The translations under genes were made by a program, and so were the position numbers. The notes under the pieces were generated by a model. The model did no database searches. It was not told where the DNA came from and saw nothing but the letters and a program-made list of their open reading frames with translations. From Listeria ilorinensis (GTDB taxonomy: Bacteria > Bacillota > Bacilli > Lactobacillales > Listeriaceae), in the NCBI RefSeq assembly GCF_913566895.1, contig NZ_CAJYCN010000006.1:1-64000 (forward strand): a DNA stretch of 64,000 bases. Direction: 5' to 3'. Below, in pieces: positions 53,460 to 61,771 of this stretch (position 1 is the first letter of the stretch; the number at the start of each line of letters is the position of its first letter).

Positions 53460-53657
53460 GCTGTTGGTCAGCTTTATCTAGCTGAATTTGGGAATCTGGA
53501 TGGTTATGAAGAAAATGATTTGGAGGCCATTTTAAATGGGGCGTGCGGGTCAATCTTAAGCAAGCCTTCAAAATATAACCGACTAATTGCCTACATTTCC
53601 ACAGTATGGGGGAGTCGAGAGCCTTTTATATATCCAGAAGGAATTTTTAATGCGTAA
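53460..53657 (+). pseudogene. Gene remnant without a start codon
   Basis: A 65-codon open stretch in the gap between cls and an acetyltransferase reads like real protein (QLYLAEFGNLDGYEENDLEA, then WGSREPFIYPEGIF). It has no in-frame ATG or GTG near its beginning, and a TGA stops the frame at 53451, just after an ATGAAGGAA with a ribosome-like context. I interpret it as the surviving 3' part of a decayed gene. I cannot name the family. Confidence 0.4.
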
Positions 53658-53684
53658 AGCATGTAAGAAATATGATTCATCTAC

Positions 53685-53713
53685 TTGCATGTAGTAGCTA
53701 ATTTTAGTATGAT
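53685..53713 (+). promoter_or_regulatory. Promoter of the acetyltransferase at 53758
   Basis: TTGCAT (53685-53690) and TATGAT (53708-53713) are 17 bp apart, 44 bp before the start codon. Confidence 0.6.
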
Positions 53714-53757
53714 TAAACTAACGGTAATTAGTTTTCGAGGGAAGTGAGTTTGATAAA

Positions 53758-54321
53758 ATGATTAGAAGAGCAACGCCAGAAGATGCAGCGGCTGTTGCCC
53801 CGCTACTACTTATTATTTGGAAAGATATGGAGCTCTCGATCTTGCAACAGGAAACAGAGCAACGTATCTTAAAAACACTGGAAAAAGCTATTTTGCTGCC
53901 AGACTATCGTTACTTTTATGAGCATTTATACGTAGAAGATCGGGAAGGACAAATTGCTGGTGTTGTAGCTGGCTACCCGGGTGAGATTGAACCGAAGATC
54001 GAGGCTCCTTGGCAACTTGCTGCGGAAGAAATAGGATTGACGTTTCGCGAACCAGTCTTTACAGATGCAGAGACTTTTCCTGGAGAGTGGTATCTAGATT
54101 CAATCGTGACGAGTCCAGCATTTCGGGGACAGGGAGTCGGAACTGCTTTATTGACTGCTTTACCTGAGATTGCGAAACAAACAGGTCAGAAAGTAATCGG
54201 ACTGAATTGTGATTATGGAAATCCAGCAGCAAAACGGCTTTATGAAAGATTCGGTTTTAAACGCACAGCGAACATGAGGATCGGAACCCACATGTATGAA
54301 CATATGCAACTCTCTATATAA
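53758..54321 (+). CDS. GNAT family N-acetyltransferase
   Basis: A 187-residue acetyltransferase. It begins MIRRATPEDAAAVAPLL, and motif A is LDSIVTSPAFRGQGVGTALL with acetyl-CoA loop RGQGVG; NPAAKRLYERFGF gives motif B. The N-terminal half carries extra acidic residues typical of the YkkB/PaiA-like group. The substrate is unknown. It is monocistronic, with its own promoter and terminator. Confidence 0.87.
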   Translation: MIRRATPEDAAAVAPLLLIIWKDMELSILQQETEQRILKTLEKAILLPDYRYFYEHLYVEDREGQIAGVVAGYPGEIEPKIEAPWQLAAEEIGLTFREPVFTDAETFPGEWYLDSIVTSPAFRGQGVGTALLTALPEIAKQTGQKVIGLNCDYGNPAAKRLYERFGFKRTANMRIGTHMYEHMQLSI

Positions 54322-54325
54322 AAGG

Positions 54326-54357
54326 AACTGCTTTCAATTATGGAAAGCAGTTTTTTT
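54326..54357 (+). terminator. Intrinsic terminator
   Basis: AACTGCTTTC (54326-54335) pairs with GAAAGCAGTT (54343-54352), followed by TTTTT. Confidence 0.85.
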
Positions 54358-54368
54358 AATAAAAAAGC

Positions 54369-54396
54369 TTGTATTTTCTGATTGATGTGTTAATAT
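54369..54396 (+). promoter_or_regulatory. Possible promoter of the OppA-like gene
   Basis: TTGTAT (54369-54374) and TAATAT (54391-54396), 16 bp apart, lie about 115 bp upstream of the start codon. Confidence 0.4.
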
Positions 54397-54511
54397 ATTA
54401 AATACACAGAAAAATTCGACTAGAGTTTTAATTCCAAGTGATTGGATAAATCCAAAATCTATCATAAGGGAAATTATCAGACTTTTATAACGAAAGAAAG
54501 AGGGAGAAAAT

Positions 54512-56173
54512 ATGAAAAAAAGGGTTTGGATAGTGGGGCTTTTGATCGGGCTTGTCAGCTTGGTGCTTGCAGCATGCGGTGGCAGCAGTTCAAGTGAAGA
54601 AGTGAAGAGCAATTCTAAAGGGGAAAATAAAAGCGAAGTCAATTTGATGGAAACAGCGGAAATTCCATCGATGGATTCCAAAAAAGGAACAGATGGTGTG
54701 AGTTTTACCGCTCAAAACCAAGTTTTTGAGGGGCTTTATTATTTGGATCAAGAAGATCAGGTACAGCCGGGTGTTGCCTCAGGAGAGCCGGAACTGAATG
54801 ATGCCCAGACCGTTTATACCATCAAACTACGTGATGATGCCAAGTGGTCAAATGGCACGGCAGTAACGGCGAATGATTTTGTCTATGCATGGCAGAAAAT
54901 TGTCGATCCGGCAACGGCTGCTGAATATGCGGTCATTTTTGATGGCGTTGTGAAAAATGCCACAGCGATCATCAATGGTGAAAAGAAACCAGAAGAGCTT
55001 GGCGTCAAGGCATTGGATGATCAGACACTTGAAATTACGCTTGAACAACCGGTTCCTTACTTCCAGTCACTGCTGACTTTCCCAACGTTCTATCCACAAA
55101 ATCAGGAGTATGTGGAAAAGCAAGGAGAGAATTATGCTAAAGACAGCGAGCATATGATTTACAATGGTGCTTTTGTGATGAAGGACTGGAAAAATACCAG
55201 CAAGACATGGAAATTTGAAAAGAATGATAACTATTGGGATAAGGATAGCATCAAAACGGATACTATCAATGTACAGGTTGTAAAGGAGCCGGGTTCAGCG
55301 GTCAACCTTTTTGATACTGGCAAATTGGATCGGGCGAATTTGACTGGTGATTATGCAAAACAGAAACAAGGGGACGACAATTACCAAACAGAGCTCGAAT
55401 CGTTCGTTTATTATCTGAAATTCAATCAAAAACAAGGTGGCAAGGAAACGCTGTTTGTGAATGCGAATGCACGTAAGGCTTTTGCGCTGGCAATCGATAA
55501 AGAGCAACTTGTCGACACGGTGCTTGGAAATGGATCACAACCGGCTAAAGGTTATGTACCAGCCAAGTTTACGTTTAATCCTGAAACGAAAGAAGATTTC
55601 CGGACAGAAAGCGGCACTTATCAGAAGACAGATCAGAAAGCGGCAAAAGAATATTGGAAACAAGCCAAACAAGAGCTGGGCATCGATAAAATCACGATCG
55701 AGCTGCTTGTAGATGATCAGGATTTTAATAAAAAATCTGGCGAGTTTATCCAGAATACATTGGAACAACAGCTTGATGGTGTGACAGTTGAAATCAAAAC
55801 AGTTCCCTATAAGAGCCGATTGCAGCTTGATGAAGAGCAAGACTATACGCTGCAACTGACTCGTTGGGGTCCGGATTACCAGGATCCAAGTACGTTCCTA
55901 TCGACTCAGATGACAGACAATAATTATAATCGCGCTAGCTACTCAAATGCAGACTTTGATCAGTTGATGACTAAAGCTTCGACTGAGCTTGTGACCCAGC
56001 CGGAAGAGCGCTGGCAAGCCATGGTCGATGCGGAGAAAGTCTTGCTGGATGATGCAGGGATCGCACCGCTTTATCAATCAGGCTTAGCTGTTCTTCAAAA
56101 ACCGGAATTGACAGGTGTTGTCCATCATTTATTCGGCGCACCATTCAGTTATAAGTGGATTGAGAAAAAATAA
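54512..56173 (+). CDS. Oligopeptide-binding lipoprotein (OppA family)
   Basis: A 553-residue family 5 extracellular solute-binding protein. The signal peptide ends in the lipobox VLAACG, then a Ser/Lys linker. FEGLYYLDQEDQVQPGVA, LRDDAKWSNGTAVTANDFVYAW and the C-terminal TRWGPDYQDPSTFLS are classic OppA motifs. It binds peptides outside the membrane. No oppBCDF genes are adjacent, so it must supply a transporter encoded elsewhere or act in peptide sensing. It is monocistronic. Confidence 0.93.
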   Translation: MKKRVWIVGLLIGLVSLVLAACGGSSSSEEVKSNSKGENKSEVNLMETAEIPSMDSKKGTDGVSFTAQNQVFEGLYYLDQEDQVQPGVASGEPELNDAQTVYTIKLRDDAKWSNGTAVTANDFVYAWQKIVDPATAAEYAVIFDGVVKNATAIINGEKKPEELGVKALDDQTLEITLEQPVPYFQSLLTFPTFYPQNQEYVEKQGENYAKDSEHMIYNGAFVMKDWKNTSKTWKFEKNDNYWDKDSIKTDTINVQVVKEPGSAVNLFDTGKLDRANLTGDYAKQKQGDDNYQTELESFVYYLKFNQKQGGKETLFVNANARKAFALAIDKEQLVDTVLGNGSQPAKGYVPAKFTFNPETKEDFRTESGTYQKTDQKAAKEYWKQAKQELGIDKITIELLVDDQDFNKKSGEFIQNTLEQQLDGVTVEIKTVPYKSRLQLDEEQDYTLQLTRWGPDYQDPSTFLSTQMTDNNYNRASYSNADFDQLMTKASTELVTQPEERWQAMVDAEKVLLDDAGIAPLYQSGLAVLQKPELTGVVHHLFGAPFSYKWIEKK

Positions 56174-56184
56174 ATGGCTTTATA

Positions 56185-56228
56185 AAAAAGTACGCCCGAC
56201 CAGCAGGTCATGAAGGGGCGTACTTTTT
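56185..56228. terminator. Bidirectional terminator between oppA-like and yeiL-like genes
   Basis: AAAAAGTACGCCC (56185-56197) pairs with GGGCGTACTTTTT (56216-56228). Its right arm overlaps the last codon of the leftward gene. Confidence 0.8.
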
Positions 56229-56865
56229 ACTCTGGATGAGTCCAATCGTGTAATTTATCAAGATCTGTTAGGAAGTATCTTTTTCCCTCTTTTTGAAGCA
56301 GGCCTTGTTCAAGAAAATCATGAAAGACATATAAGAAGTGGCGGTAGCTGACATGGAGGTAATCCGCTGCGTCTATATGTGCGACTTGGTAGAGGTCATT
56401 TTCAGCCATAGCTAAAATAAAGCGTGCCAAGCGGTTGCGAAAAGAGGAGGAACCGTTTTCGGCATTTTCTTCTGCTCTTTTTAGTGCCTTATGACTAAGC
56501 TGGCAGCAGAGAGTACGCAGAAACAAGGCATCATTCAGTAATTGTTCACGAATCATTGCAAGCGGCAGCGCGATCAACTGGCAGTCCTGCATGGTAATGA
56601 CATCTTTGTTGGGACGAGTGCCTTGTAAGAGCTCGATCTCGCCGACAAAGCTGTCCGACTGCAGAAAGTCGATGACTGATCGCTTGCCGTTTTCATGGAA
56701 CATAACGATTTTGGCCTGACCAGAAACAAGATAGTAAAGGTGATCCACTTTTTCACCGGCTGTAATGATCTTGACGTGTCGTTTTACTTGAACCTGCTTA
56801 GCAAATGGCCGAATATCAAAGGAAAAAAGTGTTGCAAAATGGTCGAGGATTGAAGGTTGAGACAT
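56227..56865 (-). CDS. YeiL-like Crp/Fnr family regulator
   Basis: A 212-residue Crp-family regulator. A cNMP-like beta-roll (about 25-115) and a winged helix (about 165-205, DAADYLHVSYRHFLYVFHDF) are evident. QLLNDALFLRTLCCQLSHKA closely recalls E. coli YeiL, a regulator encoded beside a nucleoside hydrolase gene. It is divergent from a YjjG-like nucleotidase gene 94 bp away, so nucleoside or nucleotide metabolism is a plausible target. The ligand is unknown. Confidence 0.82.
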   Translation of the reverse strand: MSQPSILDHFATLFSFDIRPFAKQVQVKRHVKIITAGEKVDHLYYLVSGQAKIVMFHENGKRSVIDFLQSDSFVGEIELLQGTRPNKDVITMQDCQLIALPLAMIREQLLNDALFLRTLCCQLSHKALKRAEENAENGSSSFRNRLARFILAMAENDLYQVAHIDAADYLHVSYRHFLYVFHDFLEQGLLQKEGKRYFLTDLDKLHDWTHPE

Positions 56866-56959
56866 GTGATCAGCTCCAATAAAAGATGAGATTTCTCCTA
56901 TTATTATAAGAGAAGCTGTGCTAAGATGCTTGTAAAAGGTTTAAAAAGGAGCGGGAAAA

Positions 56960-57646
56960 ATGCGTTATCAGACTTTATTATTTGATGTAGATGATACACT
57001 GCTTGATTTTCAATTAGCGGAAAAAGAAGCGCTTCAAGCATTGTTTAAGGAAAACGGCCTGCCGCTCACCATGGAAATAGAGGCTCGCTATAAGGCGATC
57101 AATCAAGGATTATGGCAGGCTTTTGAAAAAGAAGAAATTAGTCGTGAGGAAGTTTTAGGCACGCGTTTCAGTCGATTATTCCATAGTTATGGTCGGCAAG
57201 TGGATGGAGTTGTGATGGAACAGCAGTATCGACGCTATCTGGAAAATGGGCATGCCTTTGTCGAGGGAGCGGAACAGTTGATTCCGCAACTGGCTGAGCA
57301 GTTCAGGTTGTATATTGTGACAAATGGCGTTTCGAAGACACAATATAAGCGTCTGACCGATGCAAAATTGACTCGTTATTTTGAAGATATTTTTGTTTCC
57401 GAAGATACTGGCTATCAGAAACCAATGATCGCTTATTTTGATTACTGTTTTGCAAAGATCCCTGATTTTCGGCGCACGGAAACGCTGCTTATTGGTGATT
57501 CACTGACAAGCGATATTCAAGGCGGACAGAATGCGGGACTTGACACGGTCTGGTTCAACCCGCAACAAAAGAAAAATATTTCGGAAATTCAACCCAATTA
57601 TGAAATCGCGCATTTGCAGGAGTTGAATCAGGTGCTCGGCTTGTAG
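56960..57646 (+). CDS. YjjG-family HAD hydrolase (nucleotidase)
   Basis: A 228-residue HAD-superfamily phosphatase of the YjjG/YfnB subgroup. Motif I is LFDVDDTLLDF with the nucleophile and acid/base Asp, motif II is IVTNGVS, motif III Lys is in GYQKP, and motif IV is LIGDSLTSDI. YjjG enzymes dephosphorylate pyrimidine nucleoside monophosphates, including non-canonical ones. AAAAGGAGCGGG precedes the ATG. A lipoprotein gene follows after 27 bp. Confidence 0.9.
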   Translation: MRYQTLLFDVDDTLLDFQLAEKEALQALFKENGLPLTMEIEARYKAINQGLWQAFEKEEISREEVLGTRFSRLFHSYGRQVDGVVMEQQYRRYLENGHAFVEGAEQLIPQLAEQFRLYIVTNGVSKTQYKRLTDAKLTRYFEDIFVSEDTGYQKPMIAYFDYCFAKIPDFRRTETLLIGDSLTSDIQGGQNAGLDTVWFNPQQKKNISEIQPNYEIAHLQELNQVLGL

Positions 57647-57673
57647 AATCATTTTAAATGAAGAGGTGCTCAC

Positions 57674-58354
57674 ATGAAAAAATTTCTCTTTCCCCTAGTT
57701 TTAACTGTCCTGCTGATACTTGGCGGTTGTGGCACAGTGAAAAATACAGTAAAAATCAATTTGGATGGTACGACAGATCTTCGCTTTGATATTCAAATCG
57801 GAGCTGCGGGTGCTGTGCTTTTGGAACCTTTTGCCAATCAACTGACCGGGGAATTAGAGGCGCAGGGATTCGATGTGACGGAAAAAGAGAACGGGCACTA
57901 TCTGTTTGATAAGACGTTCAAACCAGATCCAAATAAGCAGACGACGGATTTTAAAAAGAAAGCTGCACAGTATGGGCTGAACTTTCAGGAAGAAAAAGGA
58001 TTTTTATTCGATACCTACCATGTGAAGGCGCATGTCGATGTACCAGAGTGGCTGAGTGGAACTTCTTACGGCGAAAAAATCTCCAGCAAGCTGTTGAGAC
58101 AGATCGACTATATGTTCGTTTTAGATTTGCCGATTTCGACTGTGAAGGACAGTAATGCAGACCAAGTGCACGGCGGCAAACTGACCTGGCATGTGCCGCT
58201 CGACAAACCAACTGTGCTTTATTTTGATCTCACAGTACCCAATGTCCGTAACATCGCGATCACTGGGAGCGTCGCGGTTATTCTGGTCACTGTACTTGTC
58301 ATGTGGCTAATACGACGAAGAAAACGGCGTCGCAAGTTGAAGGATGTTGACTGA
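57674..58354 (+). CDS. LppM/DUF3153-like membrane lipoprotein
   Basis: A 226-residue exported protein. The signal peptide ends in a lipobox LGGCG, and a C-terminal transmembrane helix (about 193-213) is followed by a very basic tail (RRRKRRRKLKDVD). The domain between has the VKINLDGTTDLRFDIQIGAA start typical of LppM/DUF3153 proteins. Having both a lipid anchor and a transmembrane helix, it should be firmly held on the outer face of the membrane. The function is unknown. It probably shares a transcript with the HAD gene. Confidence 0.75.
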   Translation: MKKFLFPLVLTVLLILGGCGTVKNTVKINLDGTTDLRFDIQIGAAGAVLLEPFANQLTGELEAQGFDVTEKENGHYLFDKTFKPDPNKQTTDFKKKAAQYGLNFQEEKGFLFDTYHVKAHVDVPEWLSGTSYGEKISSKLLRQIDYMFVLDLPISTVKDSNADQVHGGKLTWHVPLDKPTVLYFDLTVPNVRNIAITGSVAVILVTVLVMWLIRRRKRRRKLKDVD

Positions 58355-58383
58355 TCATCTGAATGGGTGGTCAGTTTTTTTTT
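58351..58383 (+). terminator. Intrinsic terminator
   Basis: CTGATCATC (58351-58359) pairs with GGTGGTCAG (58366-58374) using two wobble-type pairs, followed by a long T run. Confidence 0.7.
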
Positions 58384-58396
58384 GTAAGCCGATTAG

Positions 58397-58427
58397 TTGC
58401 TTTAGAGTGTACTCTAAGGTGTATAGT
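58397..58427 (+). promoter_or_regulatory. MerR-type promoter of the aldo/keto reductase
   Basis: TTGCTT (58397-58402) and TATAGT (58422-58427) are 19 bp apart. The spacer carries TTAGAGT-GT-ACTCTAA (58402-58417), the operator form seen with AdhR/NmlR-type MerR proteins. No merR gene is adjacent. Confidence 0.78.
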
Positions 58428-58460
58428 AAAGAGGAAAGAGAATTTTGAGGAGGCTGAAGA

Positions 58461-59285
58461 ATGGGAATCAAGGACACAGTAAAACTATCAAATGGTGTGG
58501 AAATGCCGCGTCTGGGGTTTGGCGTCTGGCAAGTGAAAGACGGAGAGGAAGCTGTGAATTCTGTTAAATGGGCGATTGAGACCGGCTATATCAGTATTGA
58601 CACAGCGGCCGCTTACCGGAATGAGGAAGGCGTTGGACAGGCGATTCGTGAATCAGGCAAACCGCGTGATGAGTTGTTTATCACGACGAAGCTTTGGAAT
58701 GCCGATCAGGGCTACGCGTCCACTCTTGAAGCCTTTGAAACGAGCCTTTCGAAGCTAGGACTCGACTATGTGGATCTTTACTTGATCCATTGGCCAGTTG
58801 AGGGGAAATTCAAAGAAACTTGGCGTGCCTTTGAAAAACTTTATCAAGAGAAAAAAGTCCGTGCGATCGGTGTATGTAATTTTCATGAGCATCATTTGAA
58901 AGAACTGATGGAGGATGCGGAAATCAGCCCGATGGTCAACCAAATCGAGTTGCACCCGCTTCTGTCTCAAGAGCCCCTTCGTGCTTTTTGCAAAGAGCAT
59001 GATATTATCGTCGAGGCTTGGTCGCCGCTTGGTAGTGGGCAGCTGCTTCAACATGCAGGATTGCAGGAAATTGCTGATCGATATGGTAAATCTGTCGCAC
59101 AGATCATTCTTCGCTGGGACTTGCAACATGGGATCGTAACCATCCCAAAATCGGTTCACAAGGAACGCATTCAGCAAAATGCAGATCTCTATGATTTCGA
59201 GTTGCGTGCGGAAGATATGGCAGCAATCGATGCGCTCAATCAGGACGAGCGGACAGGTCCGGATCCAGATAATTTCAATTTTTAA
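58461..59285 (+). CDS. Aldo/keto reductase
   Basis: A 274-residue AKR (AKR5-like, 2,5-diketogluconate reductase type). The catalytic tetrad is visible: Asp in [15 protein letters not shown], Tyr in the same segment, Lys in TTKLW and His in [21 protein letters not shown] is the NADPH-binding segment. It reduces aldehydes such as methylglyoxal with NADPH. The promoter has MerR-type architecture, consistent with induction by electrophiles. The same neighbour, HMG-CoA reductase, is what I recall in L. monocytogenes. Confidence 0.93.
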   Translation: MGIKDTVKLSNGVEMPRLGFGVWQVKDGEEAVNSVKWAIETGYISIDTAAAYRNEEGVGQAIRESGKPRDELFITTKLWNADQGYASTLEAFETSLSKLGLDYVDLYLIHWPVEGKFKETWRAFEKLYQEKKVRAIGVCNFHEHHLKELMEDAEISPMVNQIELHPLLSQEPLRAFCKEHDIIVEAWSPLGSGQLLQHAGLQEIADRYGKSVAQIILRWDLQHGIVTIPKSVHKERIQQNADLYDFELRAEDMAAIDALNQDERTGPDPDNFNF

Positions 59286-59290
59286 TAGTA

Positions 59291-59321
59291 AAGCCGAGCA
59301 GTCATGGCTGCTCGGCTTTTT
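59291..59321 (+). terminator. Intrinsic terminator
   Basis: AAGCCGAGCAG (59291-59301) pairs with CTGCTCGGCTT (59308-59318), followed by TTTT. Confidence 0.85.
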
Positions 59322-59397
59322 GCTTGGTTAGATTTGCAAAGCAGGACGGATTCCGCTATCATTTGTAGCAGAAGAACTGTGAGAAGGAGAATGTGCC

Positions 59398-60648
59398 ATG
59401 TTTCAGGGGTTTTATAAAAAATCAAGAGCAGAACGAATAGCAATTTTAGCAGAAGTAAGTGGAATTGACCCGTCTGAGATCGCGGCGCTCAGTGAGCCAG
59501 CTTTAACAGATGAAGTCGCCGAGCATATGATCGAAAATGTGATCGGAACTTATGAACTGCCATTTGGTATAGGTTTAAACATGCGGATGAACGACAAGGA
59601 CTATTTGCTTCCAATGGTTGTTGAAGAGCCATCTGTTGTGGCGGCTCAAAGTGGTGCCAATAAAACGATTCGGGCAAGTGGTGGCTTTCAAGCCGAATTT
59701 CCAAAACGGCTGATGATCGGGCAGATCGAGGTGCTGGGGGTACCCGATTTTAAAGCAGCACGAACGGCTATTTTGGCAAATCGGGGGTCACTACTGGCGC
59801 TCGCCAATGCAGCTCATCCAAGCCTTGAAAAGCGGGGTGGCGGGGCTCGTGGTGTGGAGGTATACCGACGTGATGGGGCATTTGAGATCCTTGTATGCCA
59901 TCTTTTGATCGATACATGTGATGCGATGGGTGCCAATATGGTCAATACGATGGCAGAAGCTGTGTCGGCAGAAGTCGAACGCCTCTCTGGCGGACACGCT
60001 GAAATGCGGATTCTTTCCAATTTGGCTGACCAAGCCCTTGCTACTGTTAGTTGTGAAATTGATCCTAAGCTTCTAGCTAGTAAAGGCTGGAGTGGCGAGG
60101 AAGTTCGTGACCGGATCATTCGCGCTTACGAATTTGCTGCCATGGATCCGTACCGGGCAGCCACACATAATAAGGGGATCATGAATGGCATTGATGCATT
60201 TTTGCTTGCTTGTGGTAATGACTGGCGGAGTATCGAAGCTGCGGCACACAGTTTTGCAGCACGAAGCGGTCAATACCAGCCAATGAGCAAGTGGTCTTGT
60301 ACGAAAGAAGGCTTTTTGCGGGGAACGATGACACTTCCTGCGCCGGTTGCTACCGTTGGCGGGGCAATCCGTGTCCATCCGTCGAGTCGCTTGGCGCAAA
60401 AGTTGACAGGTGTGGAGTCAGCTAAAGAACTGGGTATGCTGATGGTTTCTGTTGGCTTAGCGCAAAATTTTGCCGCTTTACGTGCGCTTGTTACAGAAGG
60501 GATTCAGCGCGGACACATGTCGCTTCAGGCGCGGACACTGGCGATGATGGCTGGGGCAACTGGCGCAAAGATCCAACAACTGGCCGATCAATTAATCGAG
60601 ACAGGCAAACTCGACCTTGCGACTGCCCAAGAATTATTGAAAAAATAA
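59398..60648 (+). CDS. mvaA: Hydroxymethylglutaryl-CoA reductase, class II
   Basis: A 416-residue bacterial class II HMG-CoA reductase. The catalytic Glu lies in MVVEEPSVVAA, DAMGANMVNT binds the cofactor, and the N-terminal ENVIGTYELPFGIG is conserved. The catalytic Lys is in the TKEGFLRG or ATHNKGIMNGID region, the latter also supplying the conserved Asp. It makes mevalonate from HMG-CoA for isoprenoid synthesis. It has its own ribosome site (AGAAGGAG) and terminator. Confidence 0.95.
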   Translation: MFQGFYKKSRAERIAILAEVSGIDPSEIAALSEPALTDEVAEHMIENVIGTYELPFGIGLNMRMNDKDYLLPMVVEEPSVVAAQSGANKTIRASGGFQAEFPKRLMIGQIEVLGVPDFKAARTAILANRGSLLALANAAHPSLEKRGGGARGVEVYRRDGAFEILVCHLLIDTCDAMGANMVNTMAEAVSAEVERLSGGHAEMRILSNLADQALATVSCEIDPKLLASKGWSGEEVRDRIIRAYEFAAMDPYRAATHNKGIMNGIDAFLLACGNDWRSIEAAAHSFAARSGQYQPMSKWSCTKEGFLRGTMTLPAPVATVGGAIRVHPSSRLAQKLTGVESAKELGMLMVSVGLAQNFAALRALVTEGIQRGHMSLQARTLAMMAGATGAKIQQLADQLIETGKLDLATAQELLKK

Positions 60649-60654
60649 TAGCCA

Positions 60655-60698
60655 AACAGCCGCTGTATCTATGGAATTAGAAATAGCGGCTGTTTTTT
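60655..60698 (+). terminator. Intrinsic terminator after mvaA
   Basis: AACAGCCGCT (60655-60664) pairs with AGCGGCTGTT (60685-60694), followed by TTTTTT overlapping the end of the stem. Confidence 0.85.
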
Positions 60699-60765
60699 CA
60701 TGCTTGAAGTTTGTTTTTTCTAAGCGGTATACTAGTACTATTACTTCAGGTTGGGAGAGATCAGA

Positions 60766-61662
60766 ATGTATATGGTATTCGATATTGGAGGCACCTTTGT
60801 TAAATATGCGTGGATGAATAGCAGTGGAATCATTCAGGAAAAAGGCAAATTTCCAACGACTGCTAAAAGTCCGGAAGAGCTGATCGCACAAATGACAGAG
60901 AAGTTCCATGTGTATAAAAAAACGGTGAAAGGCATTGCAGTCAGTTGTCCGGGGATTATTGATGCGGAGAATGGGGTCGTGTATTATGGAGGATCCCTGA
61001 CATTTATGCATAAACAGCATCTGGCTGACATGTTGAGTAACTCATGCGGCGGAGTGCCGGTCGTCATTCAAAATGATGCAAAATGTGCAGCGCTTGCAGA
61101 ACTCTGGTTAGGGAATGTCAAAGGGTACCAAAATGCCGTCGTGTTGACACTTGGAAGCGGAGTGGGTGGCGGTATAATTTTTGATGGCAAATTGTACAGT
61201 GGAAAAAATCTGTATGCAGGTGAAGTCAGTTATATGATGGCAGGGCTGGATAAAGAAACAATTCGGCCGGATTTTTTCGGAATGACAGGTTCAGCCGTCA
61301 GACTTGTTGAACGAATCGCCCGCGCCAAACAGCTGGATGATTTAACAGATGGCGTGCGAGCATTCGAACTGATCCAGCAGGGCGACAAGGAAGCATGTGC
61401 GATTTTTCAAAGCTATGTACTTGATCTGGCCACGCAAATTTTGAATATCCAATATCTGCTGGATCCAGAAGTGATTGCGATCGGTGGGGGCATCAGTGCT
61501 CAGCCAATTGTTGTTCGTGGTATTCAGGACGCTGTGAATGAAATCAAGGCTAAAAATCCATTTCATATGGCTAGACCGAATATCGTCGCCTGCAAATTTC
61601 AAAATGATGCCAATCTTTATGGGGCACTTTATCATTATTTACTGCGATTTGATGAACTTTAA
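60766..61662 (+). CDS. ROK family sugar kinase
   Basis: A 298-residue ROK protein with the N-terminal ATP-binding motif FDIGGTFVKYA, catalytic Asp in QNDAKCAAL, and TLGSGVGGGIIFDGKLYSG. The usual zinc cluster (CxCGxxGCxE) is missing, which places it with ROK kinases such as beta-glucoside kinase rather than classical glucokinase. It has no DNA-binding domain, so it is an enzyme, not a repressor. The ATG at 60766 follows GGGAGAGA; the TTG at 60751 is within that site. The substrate is not evident. Confidence 0.85.
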   Translation: MYMVFDIGGTFVKYAWMNSSGIIQEKGKFPTTAKSPEELIAQMTEKFHVYKKTVKGIAVSCPGIIDAENGVVYYGGSLTFMHKQHLADMLSNSCGGVPVVIQNDAKCAALAELWLGNVKGYQNAVVLTLGSGVGGGIIFDGKLYSGKNLYAGEVSYMMAGLDKETIRPDFFGMTGSAVRLVERIARAKQLDDLTDGVRAFELIQQGDKEACAIFQSYVLDLATQILNIQYLLDPEVIAIGGGISAQPIVVRGIQDAVNEIKAKNPFHMARPNIVACKFQNDANLYGALYHYLLRFDEL

Positions 61663-61771
61663 AAAAGATTCTGCGCGGATGTATCATTTGGCGTGACTTT
61701 TTGGCAGTTAGCACGGAAATGCTAGCTGTTGGAAAGAGGTCAGTTCAAATTTTATCTCCGTGCAGATTCTT
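61663..61771. other. Convergent gap with imperfect hairpins
   Basis: CAGTTAGCA and TGCTAGCTG (about 61706-61728) can pair. An outer imperfect match between AAAGATTCTGC (about 61664) and TGCAGATTCTTTT (about 61760) could enclose it. No clear T run was found after either. Confidence 0.35.
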
